Shown: positions 1 through 8,863, numbered from the stretch's first letter. The stretch: 64,000 nucleotides of DNA from Aestuariivita sp. (GCA_018401465.1 JAGYKE010000004.1:682001-746000); one strand, 5' to 3'. Made by a program: numbers and translations. Notes: a model not told the origin generated them from the letters alone.

Positions 1-322
1 GTTAATTTGCATAAAATAAAAACAAAGACTTATGTATATGTATAGGTTCCAAGTGGGAAACCAGCTTAGGTTCCAATCATGAGCCGCTCATCATGTCACG
101 GACCCGGAAGAACTGAAGAGACGACACAGGGAGATGTCCGAAGCGTAGAGGGAGGCGATTGCCGGGTTCAAGAACACCTAACCTTTTTCTTTGTCTTGGA
201 TTCTGAGGTGGAAACGCCCCGCCCCGAATTCATCCGCCCATAATCTGGAGGGTCCCAAGGGGGAGCCGAAGGTCGGTCAGACCTGACCTCGGGCGCAGTG
301 ACGCTACGACATTCATCCACAT
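1..322. other. Left edge, no recognisable gene
   Basis: I see no convincing coding sequence here. The stretch is AT-rich at the extreme left, where two overlapping copies of the heptamer ATGTATA lie at 32-44. The same heptamer forms a palindrome in front of the recombinase gene at 1028-1043, so this could be a second recombinase-related site. A 65-codon open frame on the minus strand (168-365) overlaps the 3' end of the recombinase gene and shows no protein-like features. Confidence 0.5.
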
Positions 323-1003
323 CTATACCCGCGCAAGGATATTCTTGACGGTTGAAGGATACCACTTGCCACCTCGGGAGGTCTGAACGCCTGAGCGGTT
401 CAATGTGTCTGCAATCTGCTGAAGAGTGCGGCCAGCATCACGCAAGGGCAAAACGGTATCGAGAACCTTGGCAGCATGGGCGTCTGCCGTCTGACGTGCT
501 GCTTCATTAGCCTTGTCGATGTTGCCACGGTTGCCCCCAAGCTTGCCTGTTCCCTTCATTGGGGCGAGTGCCGCCTTGGTCCTAAGACTGATGAACTCAC
601 GTTCCTGTTCAGCAAGGGCAGCATAGATGTGAAGCTGGAACTTGTCTGCATGGGGCATAGTCGCGACCGTAAGGGCCAGACGCTTGCGCTTCAGAAGGTG
701 CGCAATGGTTTCAACATCACGACTGATACGGTCCAGCTTTGCCACCAAGAGCGTTGCCCCCGACTTTTCGGCTAACTCGATAGCGTTCCAGAACTCTGGG
801 CGACCATCCCTGTCTGCGACACCGCCAAAGGTGCTGCCATCGCGGCCCGAGTCCACGTCCTGAAACTCTCCTAGAACCTCGAAGGGGACTTCGGCATAGG
901 TGGATAGGTAGAGATCGATATCACGGCGCTGGGCGTCCAATCCAAGACCACTGTCACCCTGACGGCGAGTGCTGACGCGGGTGTAGATGACGAACTGCTT
1001 CAC
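323..1003 (-). CDS. Serine recombinase (resolvase/invertase family)
   Basis: Site-specific DNA recombinase of 226 aa. The N-terminal resolvase domain carries the nucleophile motif YTRVST, with the catalytic Ser at about residue 11. It is followed by the conserved arginine stretch AKLDRISRD near residue 95 and an AEQEREFIS dimerisation-helix segment. The last 50 residues resemble a DNA-binding helix-turn-helix (LQQIADTLNRSGV). The length fits a small resolvase/Pin-type enzyme rather than a large phage integrase. The GTG start is supported by AGAGGA eight bases upstream. Its promoter region holds a perfect ATGTATA palindrome. It lies alone in accessory DNA beside IS elements, which suggests a plasmid or genomic-island origin. 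The substrate site is unknown. Confidence 0.9.
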   Translation of the reverse strand: MKQFVIYTRVSTRRQGDSGLGLDAQRRDIDLYLSTYAEVPFEVLGEFQDVDSGRDGSTFGGVADRDGRPEFWNAIELAEKSGATLLVAKLDRISRDVETIAHLLKRKRLALTVATMPHADKFQLHIYAALAEQEREFISLRTKAALAPMKGTGKLGGNRGNIDKANEAARQTADAHAAKVLDTVLPLRDAGRTLQQIADTLNRSGVQTSRGGKWYPSTVKNILARV

Positions 1004-1027
1004 GGTCGAATCCTCTGATCTTGCTGT

Positions 1028-1043
1028 ATGTATAAATATACAT
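1028..1043. promoter_or_regulatory. AT-rich palindrome upstream of recombinase
   Basis: Perfect inverted repeat with 7-bp arms (ATGTATA, AA, TATACAT), about 25 bp upstream of the recombinase start. A related TGTATAT word follows at 1059, and two more ATGTATA copies lie at 32-44. Small serine recombinases commonly bind inverted sites overlapping their own promoter, so this is a candidate operator or crossover site. That role is inference from position and symmetry. Confidence 0.45.
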
Positions 1044-1411
1044 CATTGGACTCGATTTGTATATGCTTGTTAATGAGTTGCCAGAAATCGAGGATCAAGG
1101 ACAACGGCTAGTAAGGTGGCAGCCTACATAACCAACACGTCCCTCACAAACGGCTGATGATCCGCCCTACCCGCCCACGATGGGAACATGTGCCCCACCC
1201 TGACGGGGGAATGAGGCACGGTGGAAATGGAGATGAAAGAGGATGGGTGACACACGGCTATTGATACGCACTGGTGATGCCAAGCCGAATGCCCACAAAC
1301 CCGACCAAAATAGTAAGCTAATAGTTGCCAACGTTCAATTATCGACATGGCGGCCAAGACCTAGTTAACTATCACTAATGACGGCGAAATCACTGGGCGG
1401 CGGGCCTCCAT
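1044..1411. other. Intergenic, no gene seen
   Basis: This 370-bp gap lies between the divergently oriented recombinase and the hypothetical gene. A 77-codon minus-strand frame (1124-1357) lacks a ribosome-binding site and recognisable sequence features, and I do not count it as a gene. The gap probably contains the promoters of the two flanking genes, but no clear sigma-70 pair stands out. Confidence 0.4.
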
Positions 1412-1801
1412 ATGACCGATGACACCAACCTGCCCCAAATAGATCGTTGGCACTCGCGCCCGCTCGACGTCCACCGCTGGTCGAACCATCCAGAGATCAA
1501 GGCTCTTACCGAGCAACTGTATGTCGAATGCGGCATCAATACCCTCGACAAAGCCGGGAACAGAAAGCCAAAGAAGACCGCGAAGGATATGCTCCGGGTG
1601 CTGTTACTCGACCTCTATGTCGCGTGGCTGAACGATCCTTCCCTCGCGCTGGGCTTCTCAAAGAACAACAATAGCTACAGCACCGGCAGCCGGATGGACC
1701 GCATCCACATCGGCAACAACATCATCAAAGTCGAAGAGAAGTTGGTCGCAGTCGGTTATGTCGAAGAGCTGGATTGGTTCCACGACAAGACCGGTAAGTG
1801 A
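1412..1801 (+). pseudogene. Hypothetical protein truncated by IS3 insertion
   Basis: I do not recognise this 129-aa frame with confidence. It starts MTDDTNLPQ, has a basic middle (GNRKPKKTAKD), then a hydrophobic helix (LRVLLLDLYVAW). A segment with IHIGNNIIKVEEKLVAVGYVE could be a winged-helix-like unit. The reading frame runs into the left inverted repeat of the IS3-family element, and its TGA stop at 1799-1801 is the first three bases of that element. The native C-terminus is therefore missing. The right flank of the IS does not continue the gene. A DNA-binding or plasmid replication-type protein is possible, but this is a guess. Confidence 0.6.
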
Positions 1802-1837
1802 ACCGCGCCGGGTTTGCCGGAGGCTGATTTCGGTTAG

Positions 1838-2746
1838 TTACGCGGCCATGGCGTCAGTTTCCAGGGCTGCATAGAATTGGGCTTCGGCTTCCGCGGGTGG
1901 GATGTTTCCGATGGGTTCGAGCAGGCGGCGGTTGTTGAACCAGTCCACCCATTCGAGGGTCGCATATTCGACGGCCTCAAAGCTGCGCCAAGGTCCGCGT
2001 CGGTGGATGACCTCGGCCTTGAACAGGCCGTTGATCGTCTCGGCCAGCGCGTTGTCGTAACTGTCGCCCACGCTGCCGACCGAAGGTTCGATGCCTGCTT
2101 CTGCGAGGCGCTCGGTGTAGCGGATGGACAGGTATTGGGAGCCGCGGTCACTGTGATGAACCAGTCCCGTACCCTTGGCTGGCCGGCGTTCGTGGACCGC
2201 CTGTTCCAAGGCATCAAGGACGAACCCCGCATGCGCCGAGGTGCTGACACGCCAGCCGACGATCTTGCGGGCATAGGCGTCGATGACGAAAGCCACATAG
2301 GCGAACCCCTTCCAGGTTGCGACATAGGTGAAATCACTGACCCAGAGCATGTTCGGCGCGGGCACCCGGAACTGGCGGTTCACCTTGTCCAGCGGACAGG
2401 GCGCCTTCTTGTCGGGGACCGTCGTCCTGTGCGGCTTTCCCCGGATAATGCCTTGAATACCCATGACCTTCATCAGCCTCGCGACCGTGCAGCGGGCAAC
2501 GTCGAAGCCCTCACGGCGAAGCTGCCGCCATATCTTCCGGACGCCATAGACCCGCCAGTTCTCTTCGAACACGCGACGAATCTCGGGGCGCAGTGCCTCA
2601 TCCCGGCGCGCCCGCTCCGACCGCCGGGACGGATCGGCCCGCTTTGCCAGATGTTCGTAGTAGGTGGACGGGGCGATCGGCAGAACCGTGCAGATCGGCT
2701 CGACCCCGTGCGCATCCCGGTGCGCGTCGATGAAACCCACCATCAC
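1838..2746 (-). CDS. IS3-family transposase OrfB (DDE integrase core)
   Basis: Catalytic half of the IS3 transposase, 302 aa as drawn from its GTG start. The residues form a canonical DD(35)E triad: Asp138 in WVSDFTYV, Asp200 in HHSDRGSQY and Glu236 in NALAETING. An N-terminal HTH_21-like region ([15 protein letters not shown]) precedes the integrase core. The start overlaps the orfA stop by one frame. The -1 frame is open upstream through the orfA tail, so the working enzyme is probably an OrfAB fusion made by programmed -1 frameshifting. The coding sequence looks intact and the element may be active. Confidence 0.93.
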   Translation of the reverse strand: MMVGFIDAHRDAHGVEPICTVLPIAPSTYYEHLAKRADPSRRSERARRDEALRPEIRRVFEENWRVYGVRKIWRQLRREGFDVARCTVARLMKVMGIQGIIRGKPHRTTVPDKKAPCPLDKVNRQFRVPAPNMLWVSDFTYVATWKGFAYVAFVIDAYARKIVGWRVSTSAHAGFVLDALEQAVHERRPAKGTGLVHHSDRGSQYLSIRYTERLAEAGIEPSVGSVGDSYDNALAETINGLFKAEVIHRRGPWRSFEAVEYATLEWVDWFNNRRLLEPIGNIPPAEAEAQFYAALETDAMAA

Positions 2747-3066
2747 TTCGACCGGCGGTCGAGCTCCGCCATCGCAAAATAAGCCGACGCCTTCCGCAGG
2801 ATCTCGTTGGCTTGGCGCAACTCGCGGTTCTCGCGCTCGAGCGCCTTCATCTTCTCGGCCATCTCGGTCGGCACGCCAGCGCGTCGGCCGCTGTCCACCT
2901 CGGCCTTCTTGACCCAGTCGTTCAGCGTCTGCGGCGTGCAGCCAATCTTTGCCGCAATCGACATCACCGCCTGCCAGCGCGATCCATGCTGGCCCTCATT
3001 GTCGAGAACCAAACGCACCGCTCGTTCGCGCACTTCGGGGGAAAACTTGTTCGTTGTCTTGCTCAT
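2743..3066 (-). CDS. IS3-family transposase OrfA (HTH)
   Basis: DNA-binding half of the IS3 transposase, 107 aa. An N-terminal helix-turn-helix (around [19 protein letters not shown]) recognises the terminal repeats. A C-terminal leucine-zipper-like coiled coil follows ([19 protein letters not shown]). A run of four T within TTATTTTGC near the 3' end is a plausible -1 slippage site, because the orfB frame is open back to that point. The IS51-type subgroup is suggested by the protein style, without a search. Confidence 0.9.
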   Translation of the reverse strand: MSKTTNKFSPEVRERAVRLVLDNEGQHGSRWQAVMSIAAKIGCTPQTLNDWVKKAEVDSGRRAGVPTEMAEKMKALERENRELRQANEILRKASAYFAMAELDRRSK

Positions 3067-3119
3067 GATGCTCCATCCTACTCAGGAGTTGGAGCCTCCG
3101 GCAAACCCGGCGCGGTTCA

Positions 3120-3374
3120 ATGCTCCAATTGTGGCGTTTCTTGAAGCTGACGAGGCGTCCATCTTGGGCACTCTCGTGCAGCATCATGGCTTTGCTCTCG
3201 AGCACCAGCAGCGCGGTGCCTGGATTAGCCAGATCCGCTTTCTCAAGCCGGCTCTGTCGGACCTCGCGCGCGGTCACATCCTGTTCGAGTTTGCGATCCC
3301 GCGAATGGGAAAGCGGGCGGATGTTGTTCTTCTTATCAACGGCACGGTCTTTGTTCTCGAATTCAAGGTAGGCG
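3120..3374 (+). pseudogene. N-terminal remnant of a DUF2075-type helicase
   Basis: Between the two IS elements an open frame encodes about 84 residues that look like the N-terminus of the DUF2075 (COG3410) nuclease/helicase family. Tell-tale segments are [23 protein letters not shown], and [14 protein letters not shown] followed by VFVLEFKVG. The last two resemble the start of a PD-(D/E)XK-like fold. The start codon side is occupied by the IS3 right end and the rest is lost into the IS21 left end, so only about the first eighth of the gene survives. Family assignment is from memory of the motif pattern. Confidence 0.7.
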
Positions 3375-3493
3375 TGGGAACGGCGGTGCAAAACTGGGCC
3401 ACGGTAGCGGCGGGATCGTCTCGCTGCGGGCGGAGTAAAATCCTGCCACTTTTCCCTTCTTGCAGCAGCAGGGAGGGTGGGGAGATCTATACC

Positions 3494-4981
3494 GTGGAAC
3501 TTTACAAGAAGGTTCGCTTGGCGTGTGCCGAGGGCATGAGCAGGCGTGCAGCAGCGAAGCATTTCAACATTTCGCGCGGGACAGTTGATAAGATGTTGGC
3601 CTTCTCGGTGCCGCCTGGCTATCGGCGGGACAAGCCGATCAGGCGGCCGAAGCTGGACGGGTTCACCGAGTTCATTGACGCCTGGCTTGAGGCCGACAAG
3701 ACCGTGCATCGCAAGCAGCGTCATACGGCCAAGCGGATATGGGAACGCCTTCAGGCCGAGCATGGCTTCACCGGCGGCTATACGATCGTCAAGGATTACG
3801 TGCGTGAGCGTGAGCGACGGACCCGGGAGATGTTCGTCCCGCTGGCCCATCTGCCAGGCCATGCGCAGGCAGACTTTGGCGAAGCGGTTGTCGTCATCGG
3901 CGGTGTCGAGCAGAAGGCGTATTTCTTCGTCATGGATCTGCCGCACAGCGATGCCTATTTCGTGCGGGCCTATCCGGCGGCGACGGCGGAGGCCTGGATA
4001 GACGGCCATGTCCGCGCGTTTGCCTTCTTCGGCGGGGTGCCGCAGTCGGTGCTTTACGACAATGACCGCTGCCTGGTCTCGAAGATCCAGCCGGACGGCA
4101 CGCGAATCCGCGCCGCTCTGTTCAGCGGCTTGCAGTCGCATTACCTGTTTCGGGATCGCTATGGTCGACCCGGCAAGGGGAACGACAAGGGCGCTGTCGA
4201 GGGGATGGTTGGCTACGCCCGTCGCAACCACATGGTGCCGATCCCGCACTTTGCCAGTTGGGACGCTTTCAATGCCGATCTTGAAGGGCAGTGCCGCGAG
4301 CGCCTGACGCGCATCCTTCGTGGTCACAAGGAGACGATCGGCGAGAGGCTGCAGCGGGATCTGGCGGCGATGCGCCCCCTGCCTGCCGCCCCTTTCGACG
4401 CCTGCGACCAAGCGGGCGGCAGGGTCAGCTCCCAGTCGCTCGTGCGCTATGACACCAACGACTACTCGGTCCCGGTTGCCTATGGCCACCAGGATGTCTG
4501 GATCCGCGGCTATGTCGATGAGGTCGTGATCGGCTGTCGCGGGGAGGTGATCGCCCGACACCCGCGCTGTTACGATCGCGAGGACATGATCTTCGACCCG
4601 GTCCACTACCTCCCGCTGATCGAGCGCAAGATCAATGCGTTGGACCAGGCCGCGCCTCTGGCAGAATGGGACTTGCCCGAAGAGTTCCAGACTCTGCGCC
4701 GCCTGATGGAGGGACGCATGCTCAAGATGGGTCGACGCGAGTATGTGCAGGTTCTGCGTCTGCTCGAGACCTTCGAGATGGATGACTTGCATGCCGCCGT
4801 GAAGAAGGCCCTGAAGCTGGGCGCGGTCGGCTTCGACGCCGTGAAGCACCTCGTGCTCTGTCAGGTGGACAAGCGCCCCCCAAGGCTTGATCTCGATGTC
4901 TACCCCTACCTGCCGCGAGCGAACGTCGAGACGACGCGTGCGGCCAGCTACATGGCCTTGATGTCGGAGGCGGCGGAATGA
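3494..4981 (+). CDS. istA: IS21-family transposase IstA
   Basis: DDE transposase of 495 aa from a GTG start preceded by GGGGAG, which puts the protein at the usual IstA length; longer upstream frames run into the helicase remnant. An N-terminal helix-turn-helix ([15 protein letters not shown]) binds the terminal repeats. Catalytic residues are Asp127 (QADFGE), Asp189 (LYDND) and Glu236 (KGAVEGMV). The C-terminus carries the Mu-transposase-like beta-barrel region. The stop overlaps the istB start by four bases (ATGA), indicating translational coupling. Confidence 0.93.
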   Translation: MELYKKVRLACAEGMSRRAAAKHFNISRGTVDKMLAFSVPPGYRRDKPIRRPKLDGFTEFIDAWLEADKTVHRKQRHTAKRIWERLQAEHGFTGGYTIVKDYVRERERRTREMFVPLAHLPGHAQADFGEAVVVIGGVEQKAYFFVMDLPHSDAYFVRAYPAATAEAWIDGHVRAFAFFGGVPQSVLYDNDRCLVSKIQPDGTRIRAALFSGLQSHYLFRDRYGRPGKGNDKGAVEGMVGYARRNHMVPIPHFASWDAFNADLEGQCRERLTRILRGHKETIGERLQRDLAAMRPLPAAPFDACDQAGGRVSSQSLVRYDTNDYSVPVAYGHQDVWIRGYVDEVVIGCRGEVIARHPRCYDREDMIFDPVHYLPLIERKINALDQAAPLAEWDLPEEFQTLRRLMEGRMLKMGRREYVQVLRLLETFEMDDLHAAVKKALKLGAVGFDAVKHLVLCQVDKRPPRLDLDVYPYLPRANVETTRAASYMALMSEAAE

Positions 4982-5742
4982 CCGAGGCCCCGAAGATCCT
5001 GCTTGCCCACCATCTGAAGACGCTGAAGCTGCCCACATTCTTGCGGGAGCACGAGAAGGTTGCGCGCCAATGCGCCGCCGAAGGGCTGGACCATGTCCAA
5101 TTCCTGTCGCGCCTCGTGGAACTGGAACTCATCGACCGCGAGCGGCGGATGGTCGAGCGCCGCATCAAGGCTGCGAAGTTCCCGGCGACCAAGAGCCTGG
5201 ACAGCTTCGACTTCAAGGCGATCCCCAAACTGAACAAGATGCAGGTGCTGGAACTGGCGCGCTGCGAGTGGATCGAACGGCGCGAGAACGTGATCGCCCT
5301 CGGCCCCAGCGGAACCGGCAAAACCCACATTGCCTTGGGCCTCGGGTTGGCGGCCTGCCAGAGGGGTATGTCTGTCAGCTTCACCACCGCCGCGGCCCTG
5401 GTCAACGAGTTGATGGAGGCCCGAGACGAACGTCGACTGCTGCGGGTCCAAAAGCAGATGGCTGCCGTGAAGCTGCTGATCATCGATGAACTGGGCTTCG
5501 TACCCCTGTCCAAGACCGGCGCCGAGTTGCTTTTTGAGATGATCTCACAGCGCTACGAGCGCGGGGCCACGCTGATCACGAGCAATCTGCCCTTCGATGA
5601 ATGGACCGAAACCTTCGGCACCGAGCGGCTGACCGGCGCGCTTCTCGACCGATTGACCCACCATGTCAACATCCTCGAGATGAACGGCGAAAGCTATCGC
5701 CTCGCTCAAAGTCGCACACGCAAGCCCGGCGACAACACCTGA
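4978..5742 (+). CDS. istB: IS21-family helper ATPase IstB
   Basis: AAA+ ATPase of 254 aa that assists IstA in target selection. Walker A is GPSGTGKT at residues 109-116 and Walker B is LLIIDE, ending at residue 171. An N-terminal helical domain precedes the ATPase core. The length is normal for the family. The reading frame is intact, so the whole IS21 element could still be functional. Confidence 0.95.
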   Translation: MTEAPKILLAHHLKTLKLPTFLREHEKVARQCAAEGLDHVQFLSRLVELELIDRERRMVERRIKAAKFPATKSLDSFDFKAIPKLNKMQVLELARCEWIERRENVIALGPSGTGKTHIALGLGLAACQRGMSVSFTTAAALVNELMEARDERRLLRVQKQMAAVKLLIIDELGFVPLSKTGAELLFEMISQRYERGATLITSNLPFDEWTETFGTERLTGALLDRLTHHVNILEMNGESYRLAQSRTRKPGDNT

Positions 5743-5756
5743 TCCAAGGCATCATA

Positions 5757-5776
5757 CTTGGACCTGACGGTCCAAG
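5757..5776. terminator. Hairpin downstream of istB
   Basis: Perfect 8-bp stem (CTTGGACC / GGTCCAAG) with a 4-base loop, 14 bases after the istB stop. No T-run follows, so it may act as an RNA stabiliser or an incomplete terminator within the IS. Confidence 0.4.
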
Positions 5777-5907
5777 GCGGCCAGTCACCCGCCAGCTAAA
5801 TGGAGGGCGCGGCTGCCTGGCCACCGCTCATCCCCCACCTCCCGCTCAAATCCAAAGTGGCCCAGTTTTGCGCCGCCTCGTGGCCCAATTTTGCTCCGCC
5901 GTTGACA

Positions 5908-6779
5908 GGCTGGGGGTGCGCGGATCGCTTGACGGCTTGTCGAAGACGCTGAAGCGGCAGAACCCCGAACCGGTGGTCGAGAAGGTGTCGAACCCCGCCG
6001 AGATGACGCGCGCCATCGCGCGGCTTGACCGGTTCAACCTGACGCGGACGCCGAATTTCGAACCCCGCCGGGGGGCCGCGACGCCCGCCTATGTCGCCGC
6101 CGCGCGCGCGCCGCTTCTGTTCATGCCCATCAAGGGCGGCCCGGAGTTGAGTGTCGAGGACTGGCTTGCCGGTGTTGACGGGGTGGCCACGCGCGATCTG
6201 ATCCGCGACATGACCCAGCGCGACCTGAAGCTGTGGATGCGCGACCGGCCCGGGCATCGGCGGTTCACCGTGCTGGCCCATCCGCTGGAACGCGCGCACC
6301 GGGTGTTCTGCGAGCGGATCCTGTCCACCGGGCCAGCGGCCTTCGGGCGCATCCGGCGCATCCTGCAGCGCAGTTTCGATCTGTCGGTGCCCGAGATGAT
6401 GCCCGATCCGTCATACGGGCCCGACCGGCACCGCGCGGCGTTCGAGACCTTCCTGACCTTCCTGCGGGCCAATCTGGCGGGGCAGACCACCGTGCGCGTC
6501 GATGCGGCCTGGGCCGGTCAGGCGCAGGTGCTGCAGGGCTATTCCGAAGTGGCCCTGCCCGACGAGATCATCCGCCCGCACGAAATGGCCGAGGCGCTGC
6601 CGCGTCTGGCGGCGGCGGTGGGGGGCGCGCCGCACCCCGTTCCGGTCATGCGCGCGGCGACGCCTGTTTCCCTGCAGTCGATCCATGACCGCGCGCTGGA
6701 AGCGCTGGTGCAGGACATCTACCAGCGCGACTATCAGCTGTTCGGGTTCCGCGACTGGACGCCGGATCAGGCGGCCTGA
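5908..6779 (+). pseudogene. NodH-like sulfotransferase, 5' end removed by IS21
   Basis: The open frame continues out of the IS21 right end and gives about 290 residues of what I recognise as the C-terminal two thirds of the NodH-like sulfotransferase family common beside ptsN in Rhodobacterales. Segments supporting this are LDGLSKTLKRQNPEP, NLTRTPNFEPRRG and LLFMPIKGGPE. The N-terminal PAPS-binding part expected in this family is missing. No plausible start with a ribosome-binding site follows the IS boundary, so I treat it as inactive. Its stop overlaps the 3' end of the convergent ptsN by 13 bases. Confidence 0.72.
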
Positions 6780-7231
6780 ACCGACTGCCCTTCGGTCAGA
6801 ATGGCATAAAGCGCGGCGGGGTCGCGGTTCGCCCGCAGCTTGGCGCAAAGCGCGCTGTCGCGCAGGGTGCGCGACACCAGCGCCAGCGCCTTGAGATGTT
6901 CGACGCCTGCGTCTTCGGGTGCCAGAAGCGCAAAGGCCAGATCGACCGGCTGACGGTCGATCGAGGCGAAGTCGATGGGCTTTTCCATCAGGACGAAGAC
7001 GCCCACGACGTGGTCGAGGCCGGCCAGACGGGCATGGGGCAGGGCAACGCCATGCCCCACGCCCGTCGGACCCAGGCTTTCGCGTTCGAGAAGGGTATCG
7101 ACCGTCACCTCGGGTTTCAGCCCATAGGCGACAAAGGCGAGATCGCCGATCTCCTGGAAAAGACGTTTCTTGCTGGAAGCGGCCGAAATGACCTTGATCG
7201 CTACCGGTTTCAGGATGCTGGACAGCTGCAT
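6767..7231 (-). CDS. ptsN: Nitrogen PTS EIIA component PtsN
   Basis: Regulatory phosphotransfer protein of 154 aa, the terminal acceptor of the nitrogen PTS, which controls transporters and regulators rather than sugar uptake. The phospho-acceptor is His66 in the motif GVALPHARL. Length and the PTS EIIA type-2 fold pattern are normal. It follows hpf on the same strand after 46 bases, as in many proteobacteria, and probably shares its transcript. The 3' end overlaps the truncated sulfotransferase tail in a convergent arrangement. Confidence 0.95.
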   Translation of the reverse strand: MQLSSILKPVAIKVISAASSKKRLFQEIGDLAFVAYGLKPEVTVDTLLERESLGPTGVGHGVALPHARLAGLDHVVGVFVLMEKPIDFASIDRQPVDLAFALLAPEDAGVEHLKALALVSRTLRDSALCAKLRANRDPAALYAILTEGQSVQAA

Positions 7232-7277
7232 CTCAATCCTGTTCCTGCGGCCTGCCTGACTGCGGCGGTGCCGATGG

Positions 7278-7847
7278 TTACTGAGACGGGTCGATCCAGC
7301 CTATGTTGCCGTCTTCACGGCGATAGACCACGTTCAACCCGTTCTTGCGTTCGTTCTTGAAGATCAGGACCGGGGCACCAGCCAGCTCCATCTGCATCAC
7401 GGCTTCGCCCACGGAAAGAGACGGAATCTGCGTCTCGGTCTCGGCCACGATGATGGGCTGCAGCGATTCCGGTTCCGATTCCTCACTCATGTCTTCGGAG
7501 GCGAGGATATAGGAGGATGCCCCGAACAATTCAACGGGTTCGGTCCGGTCGCGGTGGTGGTTCTTCAGACGGCGCTTGTAGCGGCGCAGCTGCTTGTCCA
7601 TCTTTTCGCAGCAGGCTTCGAAAGCGGCGTAGATTTCCGTGGCATGGGCCTTGGCCTGCGCGGTGAGGCCGGTGGACAGGTGCACCGTCGCTTCACAGAC
7701 ATATTCATGCGCCGAGCGGGAAAACACCACCAGCGCGTCGGTGGGCCGGCCTGCATACTTGGTCAGGACTTCGCCCAGCTGGGTCTTGACGTGGGTCTGC
7801 AGCGCTTCGCCGATGTCGATCTGCTTTCCGACGATTTGGTAACGCAT
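7278..7847 (-). CDS. hpf: Ribosome hibernation promoting factor, long form
   Basis: Binds 70S ribosomes and drives dimerisation in stationary phase. The 189-aa protein has the N-terminal S30AE/YfiA domain (MRYQIVGKQIDIGEAL onward) and a C-terminal dimerisation domain from about residue 130 (VFKNERKNGL is not present exactly; the segment reads PVLIFKNERKNGLNVVYRR). This is the long form typical of bacteria lacking RMF. I chose the ATG at 7847 because AAGGAGAGG lies just upstream; a longer frame to 8057 has no family-like sequence. It precedes ptsN. Confidence 0.93.
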   Translation of the reverse strand: MRYQIVGKQIDIGEALQTHVKTQLGEVLTKYAGRPTDALVVFSRSAHEYVCEATVHLSTGLTAQAKAHATEIYAAFEACCEKMDKQLRRYKRRLKNHHRDRTEPVELFGASSYILASEDMSEESEPESLQPIIVAETETQIPSLSVGEAVMQMELAGAPVLIFKNERKNGLNVVYRREDGNIGWIDPSQ

Positions 7848-8101
7848 GTCCTCTCCTTCTCGGTTATGCGACAAACACCCTGCCAGCCGGTTGGTCCGGC
7901 CTTTTTCGTGTGTCTTTTCCGTGGGTTGATGGCTTCTCATGCGGCTTGGGCCGGGTATGCGCGCGACCCTCGTCCGAAGAGCGGTGCAGGATCGGGTGCG
8001 GGGCGCGGCACATGGGAACCATACCCCATTTGACCCATTCTTCGGGCCATGTGTCAACGAAAAGAGAAGTCCGCCGCGGGGATCGGCAGGGGTGGGTCGG
8101 G

Positions 8102-8863
8102 TCAGGAGATGCGGAAACTGTCGCCCAGATAGACGCGGCGCACGTTTTCGTTGTGCACGACCTCATCGGGGGTGCCCGACATCAGCACCCGGCCATCGTG
8201 CAGGATATAGGCGCGGTCCACGATCTCGAGCGTTTCGCGCACGTTGTGATCGGTGATGAGCACCCCGATTCCCCGCGTCTTCAGATCTGCGACAAGATGG
8301 CGGATATCGCCCACGCTGATCGGATCGACGCCCGCGAAGGGTTCGTCGAGCAGCAGGTATTTCGGATCGGCGGCAAGGCAGCGCGCGATTTCCACCCGTC
8401 GCCGTTCGCCGCCCGACAGCGCCAGCGCGGGGGCGCGGCGCAGGTGTTCGATGGAAAACTCGGACAGGAGTTCCTCGAGCCGTTCGCGCCGCTTGTGCCG
8501 GTCATCGACCGCGATGTCGAGAATGGCAAGGATGTTGTCCTCGACGCTGAGACCGCGGAAGATCGACACCTCCTGCGGGAGGTATCCGATACCCAGCCGC
8601 GCGCGGCGGTACATCGGCAGCATGGTGACGTCGCGCCCGTCGACGGTGACCTGCCCGCCTTCGGGAAAGACGAGGCCCGCGATGGTGTAGAAGGTGGTCG
8701 TCTTGCCCGATCCGTTGGGGCCGAGCAGCGCCACGACTTCGCCGCGCGCGAGGTCCATGGAGACATCGCGGATCACCAGCCGCTTGCGGTAGGATTTGCG
8801 CACGCTGCGCACCCGCAGACCCGAGGACCCTTCGGTCACCGTCAGGTCCGGGCGGCCTGCCAT
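8102..8863 (-). CDS. lptB: LPS export ABC transporter ATP-binding protein LptB
   Basis: Cytoplasmic ATPase of the LptB2FG complex that extracts lipopolysaccharide from the inner membrane. The 253-aa protein shows Walker A GPNGSGKT (residues 48-55), the signature [13 protein letters not shown], and Walker [11 protein letters not shown]. The ATG start overlaps the lptA stop by one base (TGATG), so the two are translationally coupled. It ends the lptCAB run. A 254-bp gap then separates it from hpf; in enterobacteria rpoN occupies this place. Confidence 0.96.
   Translation of the reverse strand: MAGRPDLTVTEGSSGLRVRSVRKSYRKRLVIRDVSMDLARGEVVALLGPNGSGKTTTFYTIAGLVFPEGGQVTVDGRDVTMLPMYRRARLGIGYLPQEVSIFRGLSVEDNILAILDIAVDDRHKRRERLEELLSEFSIEHLRRAPALALSGGERRRVEIARCLAADPKYLLLDEPFAGVDPISVGDIRHLVADLKTRGIGVLITDHNVRETLEIVDRAYILHDGRVLMSGTPDEVVHNENVRRVYLGDSFRIS

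Larger units (their letters stand above)
1799..3119 (-). mobile_element. IS3-family insertion sequence
   Basis: Complete element of 1321 bp with perfect 27-bp terminal inverted repeats at 1799-1825 and 3093-3119 (outer bases TGAACCGCGCCGG). It encodes orfA and orfB on the minus strand in the usual overlapping arrangement. The flanking triplets are AAG on the left and ATG on the right, so there is no 3-bp target duplication. An IS insertion normally leaves one, so the flanks have probably been changed by recombination or deletion after insertion. Confidence 0.92.
3375..5907 (+). mobile_element. IS21-family insertion sequence
   Basis: Element of about 2.5 kb with istA and istB on the plus strand. 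The left end (3375) reads TGGGAACGGCGGTGCAAAAC and the right end (5907) closes with the matching inverted repeat, including GCTCCGCCGTTGACA. As in other IS21 members, the terminal box is repeated: copies sit at 5858-5877 and 5881-5900 on the right. Flanking bases (GGCG left, GGCT right) do not form a clear target duplication. The right end lies inside a sulfotransferase gene, whose 5' part is missing. Confidence 0.9.

Noticed and set aside
168-365. 65-codon minus-strand open frame
   Set aside because: Overlaps the recombinase 3' end, no ribosome-binding site and no protein-like pattern.
1124-1357. 77-codon minus-strand open frame in the intergenic region
   Set aside because: No ribosome-binding site and composition unlike a structured protein; treated as chance.
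7870-7885. Sigma-54-like promoter before hpf (TGGCA then TTGT on the minus strand)
   Set aside because: The -12 GC is GT and other positions are degenerate; suggestive but not enough to annotate.
7883-7909. Terminator-like hairpin plus T-run on the plus strand
   Set aside because: There is no plus-strand gene upstream to terminate; both neighbours are transcribed leftward.
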